Counted from the first letter of the stretch, positions 56,201 to 64,000 are shown. The stretch: DNA of 64,000 nucleotides from Terriglobia bacterium (GCA_010084195.1 RGPS01000001.1:57921-121920); one strand, 5' to 3'. A program made the numbers and translations. The notes: generated by a model from the letters alone, not told the origin.

Positions 56201-56447
56201 CCGCATATTCAGCGGCAACGCTGTACGTGCCGATGCGGATGAAGTCGATACGGTAGTTGCCGTCCTGATTGGTGGTGGTCGTGTAGGTGTCGAGGGTTGC
56301 CGCGTTTACAGCGGTAATCTTTGCCCCCACGATAACTTTCCCACTGGAGTCCTCGACGGTTCCGACAAGTGAAGTTCTTGTCGCCAACTGCGCCGAGGCA
56401 CTGACTGAAACTGCCAAACAGGCCAGAATCGCGAATAACTGCTTCAT
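53280..56447 (-). CDS. TonB-dependent receptor, Oar-like, with carboxypeptidase-regulatory domain
   Basis: An outer-membrane transporter of 1055 residues. Signal peptide ends SASAQ (residue 20). A carboxypeptidase-regulatory-like domain follows at about 25-105 (SLVGTVEDSSGKVIVGAKITA), then the plug with RQLADLPMNGRNAMML, then a long barrel with YSAQYGAYLGVHINVITKSGTN and a terminal aromatic (GGKISF). This is the large receptor type expanded in Solibacter relatives, usually for polysaccharide or peptide uptake. GAGGGATG precedes ATG 56447, and the longer frame upstream is not signal-like. It ends at a strong terminator and appears monocistronic. Confidence 0.95.
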   Translation of the reverse strand: MKQLFAILACLAVSVSASAQLATRTSLVGTVEDSSGKVIVGAKITAVNAATLDTYTTTTNQDGNYRIDFIRIGTYSVAAEYAGFSRSQRTGSEVSVNQTVRNDFTLAPGTVADSVTVEAGAPLLKTDDAAVSALISNRQLADLPMNGRNAMMLATTTAGVIPGTKGTQGVPPGQAFIGAGTREIQNSMSLDGISIMNNLITTSPTQPMVETVQEVEVQSGTYSAQYGAYLGVHINVITKSGTNALHGNLVEFIRNDAFDARGYFLPANFKKTALRQNQYGFEIDGPVIIPKLYNGKDKTFFMGSVERLKNKRQTLSNGNTVLTEQFFAGNFSANPTIVRDPSNSGTPFPGNIVPTSRISPIATALQQYYVKPSVVGAITQNFNTVFPSLITSDQTVDRLDQSIGTKGRLFFRYQRQDLKIANGAAIKFNAAEIPALTENYTVGYTHTVTPNLVNDFRIGRQALNTDAVNYFYVNGLADAGTKLGIAGFDADSKSKNPGTPEFNVSGFAGWGNAGTNWFQKDSTIQASEQLSWVKRNHSIIAGAEARKLYTSRSAANSPRGVFNFNGQFSGYAPADFVLGHVQNLVTPTIQYQGDVATWRDGFFVLDNWQVSKRLTINYGIRYELQTVPYSVAGFARLLNKEQTAAVPATTPAPGFRLHEPNHSSWAPRLGIAYRFDDKTVIRLGGGIYYNPNQTNSFTFLTTNPPFGNSTTCNSLPNTPTISLANPIGAGCSTSVSQNWITNTGRLPPATMNQWSLGVQRQLTKTTGLDVQYLGSHTYHLDRNYFNNTPYLPGPGAVNPRRPNQLFGQIRTVANDVMSNYHHLAVTVNQRMSHGVQVNGSYTWSHALDATADSNGGGSSMDPYNWRRDYSNANFDLRHRVTGTFIYEVPFFSTGSKAMKTAFGGWQVNGLFTLQSGTPFNLSMNTDAANTSSQGVQRPDLIKPPVWDCGAGRLTACINPTSFAVPGNVAAGIFAYGSMGRNVLRGPHLFNWDMSLHKTFPITERVRFTFRAEAFNIWNNPEFANPASNIQAATFGNITATTTSARNVQLGGKISF

Positions 56448-56590
56448 TTTTTCATCCCTCACATGTGAATATTGAGCTGCAATCTTGTTACTGACTCTAA
56501 ACAAAACGACCCGAGCTCTAACGATACCGACTGCGGTTGGTGATTGCAACCAGCATCAAGGCTCGGGCCGTGCCCGGAACGCTTCACTGG

Positions 56591-56866
56591 CTACGCGGCC
56601 AGATCCGGCTCGGCGGGTTCCTGCACAGGATGCCAGTGCGGGGGGTCCTGCCAGACAACTTCCGGCTTGTCGGCCACCTCATCCTCCAGGCTACGTCGGA
56701 TTTTCATGAGGTTCACCAGGTCAGAAGCCGAGAGCTTGGCTCCTTCCAGGGCCTTCAGGGCCCCTTCGAGCGCCATCATCCGAAGATGGTGGCACCACTC
56801 GGGGGTGGCTGGCTTCGGGGCCGGATGCAGGATGTCGAGGCCCTTCTTATTTTCATTATTCTCCAC
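56591..56866 (-). CDS. Small protein, unknown function
   Basis: A 91-residue charged protein starting with GTG at 56866, AAAGGAG ten bases before it. It contains PEWCHHLRMMALEGALKALEGAKLSASDLVNLMKIRRSLED, a helical stretch, and a Pro/His-rich end. No family is recognised. It sits between the TonB receptor and the PSD1 gene, oriented like the former, 143 bases upstream of it. Confidence 0.55.
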   Translation of the reverse strand: MENNENKKGLDILHPAPKPATPEWCHHLRMMALEGALKALEGAKLSASDLVNLMKIRRSLEDEVADKPEVVWQDPPHWHPVQEPAEPDLAA

Positions 56867-57093
56867 AGCGCGATTACTCCTTTCTGGAGCGAAATCTAGC
56901 AGAAGTAAAATGGGAGTGGCCGGAAATATCCACGTAACACAATGATAGTAATCAGTTTTTGTAGTTGTGACTGAGTTTTCGAGGTGGACGCTGTCGCAAC
57001 AAAATGGTGCCCGTTACCGGGGGATTTCCCGACTCCGGAAACATCGCCCCGGTTCGTGTCTGATTTTTCCTGCGCGCGGACTTTCTGGTTGAT
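56867..57093. promoter_or_regulatory. Divergent gap upstream of the PSD1 gene
   Basis: A 227-base region between divergent starts, AT-richer in its first 90 bases. It should hold promoters for both sides. No specific box or hairpin is assigned. Confidence 0.3.
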
Positions 57094-59634
57094 ATGATGA
57101 GGCAAATGGACTCGTTGCATCTACGCTCTCTCTGCTTGAGACCCATATGGGGCCTGGCGGTTGCGGCTACCGTCTTTGCCCAGGCACCTGGCGATTTGTT
57201 CGAAAAGGAAATTCGCCCTGTCCTTGTGGAGAAGTGCTACGGTTGCCACTCGTCAAAGCTCAAGTCCCCGATGGGGGGGCTCGTCCTCGACACAAAGGCC
57301 GGCTTGAAACTGGGGGGCAATGGTGGCCCTGTAGTCATTCCCGGTGATCCGAAAACCAGCCGCCTGCTGAAAGCTCTCACATATAACGAGACCGACTTGC
57401 GCATGCCACCGACCGGCAAGATGGCAGACGAGAAGATCGCCTCGTTCGAAAGGTGGATCGCGGCTGGTGCAGTGGATCCGAGGGAAGATGTTGCTGCCGG
57501 GGCAGCCCCGGCTCCAGCGAAAAAGGGCATAGATATTGAGGCCGGGCGCAAATGGTGGGCATTCCAGCCGGTTACTGCTCAGCCTCTGCCGAAGGTTCAG
57601 GGAGCCGCCTTTGCGAAGCAATGGACCAAAGAGAAGATCGACTGGTTCATTCTGGCGAAACTGGAACAGAACAAGCTGAAGCCTTCTCCGGAAGCGGATC
57701 GGGTGACCCTGATTCAGCGTGCTTCTCTGGATTTGACGGGGCTGCGACCGACCTTTGGCGAAGTTCAGGCTTTTGTGAACGACAAGGATCCGGCTGCCTA
57801 TACGAAATTGATTGACCGCCTGCTGGCGTCGGAGCAATATGGCGAGCGCTGGGGCAGATACTGGCTGGACGTTGCCCGGTATGGTGAGGACAACCCAACT
57901 TCTGAAGCAACGAATCCGCCGTACCCCTTTGCCTGGCGCTATCGCGACTGGGTGATTGACGCGGTGAACCGAGACATGCCGTACGACCGGTTCGTGAAGA
58001 TGCAACTGGCTGCGGACTCCATGCCGGGGCTTCCGCGCGACGAACTGCGTGCGCTGGGGTATCTGGGGGCCGGGCCGATTTATCACACGGATTTGCGGCT
58101 TTCGCGGGACGTCATCGAGACCCTGGTCACGGATGGCTGGGATGAGAGAGTGGACGCGGTCGGGCGCGGCTTGCTGGGGCTGAGTGTTGGCTGTGCGCGC
58201 TGCCACGATCACAAGTTCGACCCGATTCTTAGCAAAGATTACTATGCGCTGGCGGGGGTGTTTGCTTCGGTGGTGCAGGCTCCTCGTCCTCTGGAAGCCG
58301 TGGATAAGGAACTCGACAAGAAGTTCATGGTGGCCACACAGCGGCTGTTCTTTCTGAGTTACCTGGCAAATCTCCTGAATGGTGAGCCTGGCAGTAAGCC
58401 CGAAGAGTCTGCCACGAAGGTCACTTACTACACGAAGGAAATGGAAAAGGTTCGGGATTCGATGGCGTTCCTCAAAGAAAGCCATCCGGACATGTGGACC
58501 TACCTGAACAACCTGGCCCGGGTGCCGGTCGTAAAACCCCCGATGCCAAAGCAGGCGGAAGTGGTGAAGGTGACAGCCCCTCCGGTTCCTCCTCCGGTCC
58601 GGGTACCGAATGCGGCAGCTGCGCGGCGCGGGCGAGGTGGGGCCTCCGATCTGCCCTTCATGCACTCTGTAGTCGATGCCGGGGTTTGGGTTGACGGCAA
58701 GGATCCGGATCTGACCGTTTTCGACGTCCGTCTGGATCAGCCGCGTGACATGAATATCCTGCCCCATGCCAACGTGGCTGCGCCTGGAGCCATTGTGAAG
58801 CGTCAGTTTCTGAGCGTGCTGTCCCGGGGCGACTCGACCTTTACCCACGGGTCTGGTCGGATGGATCTGGCCGATCGGATTTTCTCCGATGGCGGGTCTC
58901 TTGCGGCCCGCGTGATGGTAAATCGTGTCTGGGCCTGGCATTTTGGCAAGCCGCTGGTCTCCACTCCCAGCGATTTCGGGACGCAGGGTGATAAACCCTC
59001 GCATCCCGAACTCCTGGAGGATCTGGCAGCCCGCTTTGTGCAGAATGGCTGGTCATTGAAGTGGTTGCACCGCGAAATCATGCAGTCGGCGAGCTACCGC
59101 CAGGCCAGTCATCCTCGCGTGGAAGGTAACAACGCGGACCCCACCAACAAGCTGCTGTGGAGGATGAATCCCAGACGTTTGGACGCCGAGGCCTATCGCG
59201 ACAACCTGTTGAATCTGGCGGGGGATCTGGAAGCAAGGCCTGCCGGCCTGTCGGAAGATCTGGATGCGGCCGACAACAGGCACCGGACCGTTTATGGTCG
59301 CGTCAGCCGCGGGCGCCTCAATACAGTGCTGCAGTTGTATGACTTCCCCGATCCCATGATGAGCGCTCCGCAGCGGGATCTCACGACTTCGCCGTTGCAG
59401 CAATTGTTCGTGATGAACAGTCCGTTTCTGAAGGACAGGGCGGACAGCCTGGCGAAGAAAGTGGAAGCGGATACGGATAACAGTGCGAAGATACGGGCTC
59501 TCTACCACCGGATTCTGGAACGGGACCCGACCGGTAAAGAAATGGATCTGGCGCTGAGCTATCTGAACAAGGGCACCGTGAGCCAGTTCGCGCAGGCGCT
59601 GCTGGCAACCAACGAAGTTATTTTCTGGCCGTGA
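57094..59634 (+). CDS. PSD1-type cytochrome c protein (DUF1549/DUF1553)
   Basis: An 846-residue exported protein with the planctomycete-type order: signal segment (WGLAVAATVFAQ), a cytochrome-like PSCyt1 part with heme site CYGCH (residues 48-52), DUF1549 (about 170-380, with GCARCHDHKFDPI, a second Cys-His cluster) and C-terminal DUF1553 (about 590-830, ARVMVNRVWAWHFGKPLV). These proteins are tied to extracellular polymer or sulfated-sugar use in planctomycetes and verrucomicrobia, but the reaction is not known. The stop overlaps the DUF1501 start by four bases, so the pair is coupled. Confidence 0.94.
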   Translation: MMRQMDSLHLRSLCLRPIWGLAVAATVFAQAPGDLFEKEIRPVLVEKCYGCHSSKLKSPMGGLVLDTKAGLKLGGNGGPVVIPGDPKTSRLLKALTYNETDLRMPPTGKMADEKIASFERWIAAGAVDPREDVAAGAAPAPAKKGIDIEAGRKWWAFQPVTAQPLPKVQGAAFAKQWTKEKIDWFILAKLEQNKLKPSPEADRVTLIQRASLDLTGLRPTFGEVQAFVNDKDPAAYTKLIDRLLASEQYGERWGRYWLDVARYGEDNPTSEATNPPYPFAWRYRDWVIDAVNRDMPYDRFVKMQLAADSMPGLPRDELRALGYLGAGPIYHTDLRLSRDVIETLVTDGWDERVDAVGRGLLGLSVGCARCHDHKFDPILSKDYYALAGVFASVVQAPRPLEAVDKELDKKFMVATQRLFFLSYLANLLNGEPGSKPEESATKVTYYTKEMEKVRDSMAFLKESHPDMWTYLNNLARVPVVKPPMPKQAEVVKVTAPPVPPPVRVPNAAAARRGRGGASDLPFMHSVVDAGVWVDGKDPDLTVFDVRLDQPRDMNILPHANVAAPGAIVKRQFLSVLSRGDSTFTHGSGRMDLADRIFSDGGSLAARVMVNRVWAWHFGKPLVSTPSDFGTQGDKPSHPELLEDLAARFVQNGWSLKWLHREIMQSASYRQASHPRVEGNNADPTNKLLWRMNPRRLDAEAYRDNLLNLAGDLEARPAGLSEDLDAADNRHRTVYGRVSRGRLNTVLQLYDFPDPMMSAPQRDLTTSPLQQLFVMNSPFLKDRADSLAKKVEADTDNSAKIRALYHRILERDPTGKEMDLALSYLNKGTVSQFAQALLATNEVIFWP

Positions 59635-61025
59635 GAACAGACATGATGACGAAGAAATATTCAAGACGTGAGTTGGTTTCGCAGTTATCCGGAGGGCTCG
59701 GCGCTGTGGGCCTGGCGGGAATGTTCTCGCAGGATGGCTCCGCTGCGGTGTCGAAGGCAGCTCCGGCCCCCATGAAGTTCCCCAATTTCACGCCGAAGGC
59801 CAAGGCCAACATCGTTCTGTTCATGGTCGGCGGACCCTCTCAGATGGACATGTTCGACCCGAAACCGGCGCTCCTGAAGTACCAGGGTCAGCGCCCGGCG
59901 AGCGTGGACCTGCGGACGGAACGCGTTACCGGCGGGTTGTTACCGTCACCCTTTGAGTTCAAGCAGTATGGGCGCGGAGGCGTGCATGTTTCGAGCCTGC
60001 TGCCAAATCTGGCGTCGGTGATCGACGATATCTGCGTGATCAAGTCGATGTACACCTACAACCCGACGCACACCCCGGCCCGCAGCTTGTTCCATACGGG
60101 TAATATTGCGGCTACACGCCCCTCGTGGGGCTCGTGGATCTCGTATGGCCTTGGTTCGGAAAACAAGGATTTACCTGGTTTCGTGATTCTGTCGCCCGGT
60201 GGCGGGGGTGGTGGCTTTGGGCGTTCGGGCTTCCTGCCTGCCCGGCACCAGGGGACCTTCTTTGACGACTCCATGGTGGAGCCGGATAAGATGATCCGCT
60301 TTTTGCAAAACAAGGATCTGAACAAGGAAAAGCAGCGCGACCAATTGGATCTGATCCAGGCGTTGAATCAGGGTCACCAGCAGGCGTTTGGCCAGGATGA
60401 ATACCTGGAGGGTCGGATTCAGTCAATGGAAACAGCCTACAGCATGCAGTTTGCTGCCACCGACGCTTTCGATATTCGGAAAGAGTCGGAAGCGATGCGG
60501 GAATCATATGGCGATACGCCTTTTGCCCATGGTTGTCTGATGGCGCGGAGGCTTGTGGAGCGTGGGGTTCGGACCGTGCATGTGTACTACGGCCCCGGTC
60601 AGCCCTGGGACGACCACTCGAAGATCAACAAAAATCTGACGGAACGCTGCCCGGACATGGACAAGGCCTCGGCACAGTTGATCCGGGATCTGAAGCAGCG
60701 TGGTCTGCTCGATTCGACGATTGTGACCTGGGGCGGGGAATTCGGTCGGACCCCGGTGTCAGAATCCGGCGACGGGCGGGATCACAATCCGTATGGCTTC
60801 ACCATGTGGATGGCGGGTGGTGGCGTGAAGGGCGGCATGGCCTACGGGGAGACCGACGAGTTTGGGTTCAAGTCCGTGGAGAAGGCGGTTTCGATCCATG
60901 ACCTGCACGCGACCATGCTGAATCAGATGGGTGTGGACCACAAGCTGCTGACCTACCGCTATGCGGGCCGCGACTTCCGTTTGACCGACGTTTACGGGGA
61001 AGTGGTTCGGGACATTATTTCGTAG
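59631..61025 (+). CDS. DUF1501 protein with Tat-type signal
   Basis: A 464-residue sulfatase-like fold protein. The N-terminus has a twin-arginine motif (SRRELVSQLSGG) and hydrophobic segment, so export in folded form is likely. DUF1501 markers are LFMVGGPSQMDMFDPKP, the NPTHTPARSLFHTGN stretch, WGGEFGRTPVSESGDGRDHNPYGF and a late DLHATMLNQMGVDH. It is paired with the PSD1 gene in almost all genomes that have them. GTG 59631 overlaps that stop (GTGA); an ATG at 59643 is another option. Confidence 0.94.
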   Translation: MRTDMMTKKYSRRELVSQLSGGLGAVGLAGMFSQDGSAAVSKAAPAPMKFPNFTPKAKANIVLFMVGGPSQMDMFDPKPALLKYQGQRPASVDLRTERVTGGLLPSPFEFKQYGRGGVHVSSLLPNLASVIDDICVIKSMYTYNPTHTPARSLFHTGNIAATRPSWGSWISYGLGSENKDLPGFVILSPGGGGGGFGRSGFLPARHQGTFFDDSMVEPDKMIRFLQNKDLNKEKQRDQLDLIQALNQGHQQAFGQDEYLEGRIQSMETAYSMQFAATDAFDIRKESEAMRESYGDTPFAHGCLMARRLVERGVRTVHVYYGPGQPWDDHSKINKNLTERCPDMDKASAQLIRDLKQRGLLDSTIVTWGGEFGRTPVSESGDGRDHNPYGFTMWMAGGGVKGGMAYGETDEFGFKSVEKAVSIHDLHATMLNQMGVDHKLLTYRYAGRDFRLTDVYGEVVRDIIS

Positions 61026-61041
61026 TTCTGGAGCGATGCTG

Positions 61042-61410
61042 TTACCTGCAGCCCACTGAGACGGCGACCCTGTCGGCAAGCACGCAGATTCGCTTATTGC
61101 TCAGTTGCCTCGGCGGCCCATTGGCTTCGACGAGGGAACTCTCGAGCACAACGGTGGTACCTTCGGCGCGTGCGGCACAGTCCGCCTGAAGGCCCGTCTC
61201 GCCCGCAGGGAGAAACAAGCGGGTGTGAAAGTCCTTGTGAATGCTGGTTGTCAGGGGTACTCCGAGGACAGTCGTGGCACCTTCGTGGCGATTGCGCGCG
61301 TTGATGGAGACGACCACCACAGGTCGTCGGCCTTTGTCGGGTGGTTCAGTGTGCATCCGGACGAACCAGATTTCACCACGAACGGGAGAACCGGTGCCTG
61401 AACCTGGCAC
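61042..61410 (-). CDS. MazF/PemK-family toxin
   Basis: A 122-residue mRNA interferase-type toxin: RGEIWFVRM opening, GRRPVVVVSINARNR with the usual P-V-V-V-V pattern, VLGVPLTTS and AARAEGTTVVLESSLV, where the conserved catalytic Arg and Thr-Ser regions lie. The C-terminus converges with DUF1501. The start is a GTG one base after the stop of a putative antitoxin, which supports a pair. Confidence 0.85.
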   Translation of the reverse strand: MPGSGTGSPVRGEIWFVRMHTEPPDKGRRPVVVVSINARNRHEGATTVLGVPLTTSIHKDFHTRLFLPAGETGLQADCAARAEGTTVVLESSLVEANGPPRQLSNKRICVLADRVAVSVGCR

Positions 61411-61411
61411 T

Positions 61412-61613
61412 TCAGGCAGGCACCTGTGCCAGAAGCTCGCCCAATGAAAACTCCCCCCAGAGGGACTGTTCCTCCGTCTCCGCTTCTGATAAGTCCGAAT
61501 AATAGTTGGTCACGGCCCGGTCAAGCGAAGCTCTTTCGAGCCTTTCTTTGCATGATTTTGCTTCGGGCGTCCAGAGGTGGTGGAAGTACCTTACTCGGTA
61601 TAGTACTGACCAT
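61412..61613 (-). pseudogene. Possible frameshifted antitoxin of the MazF-like toxin
   Basis: The last 33 codons (ASLDRAVTNYYSDLSEAETEEQ, then WGEFSLGELL) look like the tail of a short antitoxin, ending just before the toxin start. No usual start exists in that frame. A start at ATG 61613 in a neighbouring frame gives MVSTIPSKVLPPPLDARSK, a plausible antitoxin N-terminus, and needs one base shift near 61540 to join. If real, the toxin would be without a working antitoxin here. Confidence 0.4.
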
Positions 61614-61678
61614 CGTGCCAGCGATTCAGGTGAGCACTCGGTGCACCGCCACCCTATCCAGCCTAGAATAGGAACCAT

Positions 61679-62545
61679 ATGGCTGCCCGCGCGGCAGGTC
61701 GGTTGCAGGGTGATGACCTTGTGGCTGAAGTCCTGCGCAATATGGAAGACGGACTGTTCCGGATTCGGAAGAAGACGGTGGTTCCGGCGATTTACCGGAT
61801 CTATCTGAATCCGGAAGACTACGCGCAGTTTCGTGACGTGGAAGGCTTCGCCCGCACCGAGATCCGCGCCGCGCTGGATGAACGCCTCGCACAGTGGAAC
61901 GGGTCGAAGCTTCGGCTGGCGAAGACGCTGCTCGAAAAGCTCGGAGCGGGGGATTCGGTTGAGGCCGCTGAGCATGTGCGAATAGCCGACGCCTGGACCG
62001 TCGAGATCTACCCGGATATGGACGGCAAACTCGCCGCTGGGGAGATTGAGATCCACTCCGAACTGGGGGCTCCGCAGAAAACTGAACTGGGGGGAGGCTC
62101 GCAAACGCGCCGGATTGTCCCGCAGAAGGCCGACGCTGCGCCCGCAGTCACAGCGGCTCCCATAGTGCCCCCGACGGCTGGTTTCCACTCGGAAGCGGAT
62201 TTATTTGAAGATGAGAGAACAAAAGGACGGGCTTTTGCGCATATCAGGTATGTGGACCAACCCGGACCCAAAGTCTTCGAAGTGACGAAAAACCTGACCG
62301 TTATCGGCCGCGGAGGCCGCTCTTATTGGGTAGACGTTCGTTTGGAAACGCTGCCGGATGTATCCCGGGAGCACTGCCGGATTCGGCGGGACCCGGAGTC
62401 AGGACGTTTCACGCTGGAGGACGTCAGCCAGTTTGGGACTTCGGTGAATGGCACTTTGGTGGGCAAGGACGCAGCTGTAGAGTTACCCTTCGCCGCTACG
62501 ATCAGTCTGGCCGGCGTGGTGGATCTGGAATGGCAAGCCGCCTGA
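61679..62545 (+). CDS. FHA-domain protein with FhaA-like N-terminus (DUF3662)
   Basis: A 288-residue cytosolic protein. Residues 10-115 match the DUF3662/FhaA N-terminal domain (MEDGLFRIRKKTVVPAIYRIYL). A Pro/Ala linker follows, and residues 205-288 are an FHA phosphothreonine-binding domain with VIGRGG, the DVSREHCRI ligand loop and DVSQFGTSVNG. It reads phosphorylation by Ser/Thr kinases. AGGAA lies before ATG 61679. It is the first gene of an operon with a small membrane protein and a PP2C phosphatase, the usual signalling partners. Confidence 0.92.
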   Translation: MAARAAGRLQGDDLVAEVLRNMEDGLFRIRKKTVVPAIYRIYLNPEDYAQFRDVEGFARTEIRAALDERLAQWNGSKLRLAKTLLEKLGAGDSVEAAEHVRIADAWTVEIYPDMDGKLAAGEIEIHSELGAPQKTELGGGSQTRRIVPQKADAAPAVTAAPIVPPTAGFHSEADLFEDERTKGRAFAHIRYVDQPGPKVFEVTKNLTVIGRGGRSYWVDVRLETLPDVSREHCRIRRDPESGRFTLEDVSQFGTSVNGTLVGKDAAVELPFAATISLAGVVDLEWQAA

Positions 62546-62559
62546 TCTTTTGAAGACAA

Positions 62560-62658
62560 GTGAATGACCTGTTAACAGCCCGCTCGATACTGCTACCAAC
62601 ACTGGTGGCTGCCTTGGCGCTTGTCGCCTGGCTGGCCATTCGCCGGGAGAGCCGCTGA
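62560..62658 (+). CDS. 32-residue single-pass membrane protein
   Basis: A very short frame from GTG 62560 to TGA 62658. It is one hydrophobic helix (SILLPTLVAALALVAWLAI) ended by a basic RRESR, the pattern of a small inner-membrane protein. It lies 14 bases after the FHA gene, and its stop overlaps the PP2C start (TGATG), so it sits in translational register with both neighbours. No family is known to me. Confidence 0.6.
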   Translation: MNDLLTARSILLPTLVAALALVAWLAIRRESR

Positions 62659-64000
62659 TGCCGGTTCGGTCGCAACTGAAGTCGTTCGCCGCTACTGATA
62701 TGGGCCGGCGGCGGACTAACAACGAAGATCGTTTCCTGTATGAACCCGAGCATGGCATCTATGCCGTTGTGGATGGCGTCGGGGGACATGCGGCTGGGGA
62801 GCACGCGGCCGAAACTGCCGTCGAAGTCCTGCGGGAGCGCCTGACCCGGCCCACCGGAACGCCTGAAGAGCGTCTGCGAGAAGCAATTGCGCTGGCTAAC
62901 AATGAAATTCTCCGCCTGGCACAGGCCACGCCGGAATGGACAGGTATGGCGTGCGTTCTCACGGTGGCGGTAGTGGAAGACGACCTGGTCACGGTGGGTC
63001 ACGTCGGGGATTCTCGGCTGTATCTGGCCCGCCCCGGGGAAATTCGTAAAGTCACGCAGGACCATTCGCCTGTTGGTGAACGGGAAGACCGGGGGGAGAT
63101 TACCGAGCTCGCGGCGATGCGCCACCCCCGGCGCAATGAGATTTTTCGGGATGTGGGCACCACGGAACGCTCGCCGGACGAGCCGTCTTTCATCGACATT
63201 GAGCGCTTCCCGCTTCCGGTTGACGGCGCATTGCTGCTCTGTTCGGATGGCCTGAGTGATCTGGTAACCAGTGCGGAGATGTTGAACCTGCTGGAGAGTT
63301 CCGCCCAGGACCCCGAGGTGGCAGTCCAAATGCTGATCAACGCAGCCAATGCCGCCGGGGGGAAGGACAACATTACTGTTCTGGTCGTTACTTCGCCCGG
63401 CTTCCGTGGTAAGCCAACAGGGGGACCTCAGGCGGTAGCAGAGCGCACCAGACCTGCCCCTTCCGGGCGCACTTCTGGTGCGCTGTTGCTGGGCTTGCTG
63501 GCGGGAGCGCTGGCAGGGGCGGCTGGCACGTATTGGTTCCTGCAGGGAACACCTGAGGGGCCAAAGACCTTCACAGTTTCGGGCTCCATCGCCGCCACCC
63601 TCAAGCAGGCCCACTCGGGAGACATGGTGGTAATACCTGCCGGTCGCTATCGGGAGCGGATTGAGATGGTGGCCGGTGTCAAGCCTTTTCGCGGCGAGAG
63701 CGCGGACATCGTCGTCGAGCACGCCGCCATGCCCGTTCCTCCACTCGACACGTCGGCGCTCGCAATCCCGACGAGCACCTGGCGGGCCATCGAACGCGGG
63801 CTCGCCAAGAAACCGGGTGATCGATTCGCAACCTGCACCGACTTCGCCCGGGAAGTGCTCCGTGACCTTCAGCCCTTGCGGCTTGATCCGAACGCCTGTC
63901 GCTTTCTGTGCCCGAAGTGTTCGGCCATCATCAAGCTGGATCGCTCTCGCGCTGGGACGGAGGGCCGATGCCTGCGGTGCCGGTCCGTGCTTGGGGTCGC
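62658..64000 (+). CDS. PP2C phosphatase with membrane helix and kinase-derived tail, cut by window end
   Basis: Open from ATG 62658 to the window end (447 residues). Residues 1-248 are a PP2C Ser/Thr phosphatase: TNNEDRF, VDGVGGHAAGE, VGHVGDSRLYL, CSDGLSDLV and GGKDNITVLVV, all metal ligands present. A membrane helix follows at about 274-296, then the first strands of a beta-helix (AHSGDMVVIPAGRYRERI). At about residue 341 the text switches to the end of a Ser/Thr kinase (KPFRGESADIVVEHAAMPVPPL, then RGLAKKPGDRF) and then a Cys4 ribbon (FLCPKCSAIIK, CLRCRS). The second part lacks a catalytic core. Confidence 0.88.
   Translation, partial: MPVRSQLKSFAATDMGRRRTNNEDRFLYEPEHGIYAVVDGVGGHAAGEHAAETAVEVLRERLTRPTGTPEERLREAIALANNEILRLAQATPEWTGMACVLTVAVVEDDLVTVGHVGDSRLYLARPGEIRKVTQDHSPVGEREDRGEITELAAMRHPRRNEIFRDVGTTERSPDEPSFIDIERFPLPVDGALLLCSDGLSDLVTSAEMLNLLESSAQDPEVAVQMLINAANAAGGKDNITVLVVTSPGFRGKPTGGPQAVAERTRPAPSGRTSGALLLGLLAGALAGAAGTYWFLQGTPEGPKTFTVSGSIAATLKQAHSGDMVVIPAGRYRERIEMVAGVKPFRGESADIVVEHAAMPVPPLDTSALAIPTSTWRAIERGLAKKPGDRFATCTDFAREVLRDLQPLRLDPNACRFLCPKCSAIIKLDRSRAGTEGRCLRCRSVLGV

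Overview
The window looks like chromosomal DNA of an acidobacterium from the Solibacter/Bryobacter group (Bryobacterales). Three gene families point there: a secreted leucine-rich-repeat protein ending in the Solibacter-type C-terminal domain (TIGR03437), a VWFA-related acidobacterial protein (TIGR03436), and a long Oar-like TonB-dependent receptor with an N-terminal carboxypeptidase-regulatory domain. Periplasmic PQQ dehydrogenases, DUF1549/DUF1553 and DUF1501 proteins, exported metalloproteases and lpxC (Gram-negative envelope) agree with this. Genus-level placement is inference.

Layout. 1-2.6 kb: lepA (cut by the window edge) divergent from ribH-nusB and a small coiled-coil gene. 2.6-10.6 kb: a lone nuoB, a FAH-family enzyme, a LolA-like protein, a membrane acyltransferase-like protein, then an overlapping three-gene set of diheme cytochrome c, PQQ dehydrogenase and a mutarotase-lactonase fusion that reads as a complete periplasmic sugar-oxidation cassette. 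10.6-20.1 kb: ubiD plus an exported-looking methyltransferase, a PEP-CTERM gene beside a decayed copy of itself, a four-gene run (M2 peptidase, old yellow enzyme, SDR, SCP2-like), a GNAT fragment and a membrane dipeptidase. 20.1-24.5 kb: a scarred accessory region with a frameshifted IS256-family element, a receptor remnant, the LRR protein and a HicB-like gene next to a duplicated piece of purB.

24.6-32.5 kb: purB, an MBL hydrolase, a damaged mdh, a 52-residue basic protein, a frameshifted DUF4160 gene with DUF2442, lpxC, a DHH phosphoesterase, an Ldh2-type dehydrogenase and a DUF433/DUF5615 toxin-antitoxin pair. 32.5-45.6 kb: a large exported zinc protease, an ankyrin/VOC chimera, a second PQQ dehydrogenase with fused cytochrome c, a molybdopterin-binding protein, topA, dprA and a tight moaDE-VWA-hfq-IMPase operon. 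45.6-52.9 kb: a thioesterase, a ParDE pair, a frameshifted nuclease-like gene, a CrtC-like lipocalin divergent from metX-metW, a decayed hicBA locus and an RND adaptor. 52.9-64 kb: the TonB receptor with a strong terminator, the PSD1/DUF1501 pair, a MazF-type toxin, and an FHA/small membrane protein/PP2C operon whose last gene ends in kinase-derived sequence and leaves the window.

Themes. Electron-transferring oxidation in the periplasm (two PQQ enzymes, c-type hemes), cofactor synthesis (riboflavin, molybdopterin) and protein or peptide turnover dominate. Many genes are broken: the transposase, mdh, DUF4160, the nuclease-like gene, hicB, hicA, a probable MazE and a GNAT. Several breaks are single-base shifts, two of them in C or G runs, so sequencing error must be separated from real decay. 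No tRNA, rRNA or CRISPR array was seen.
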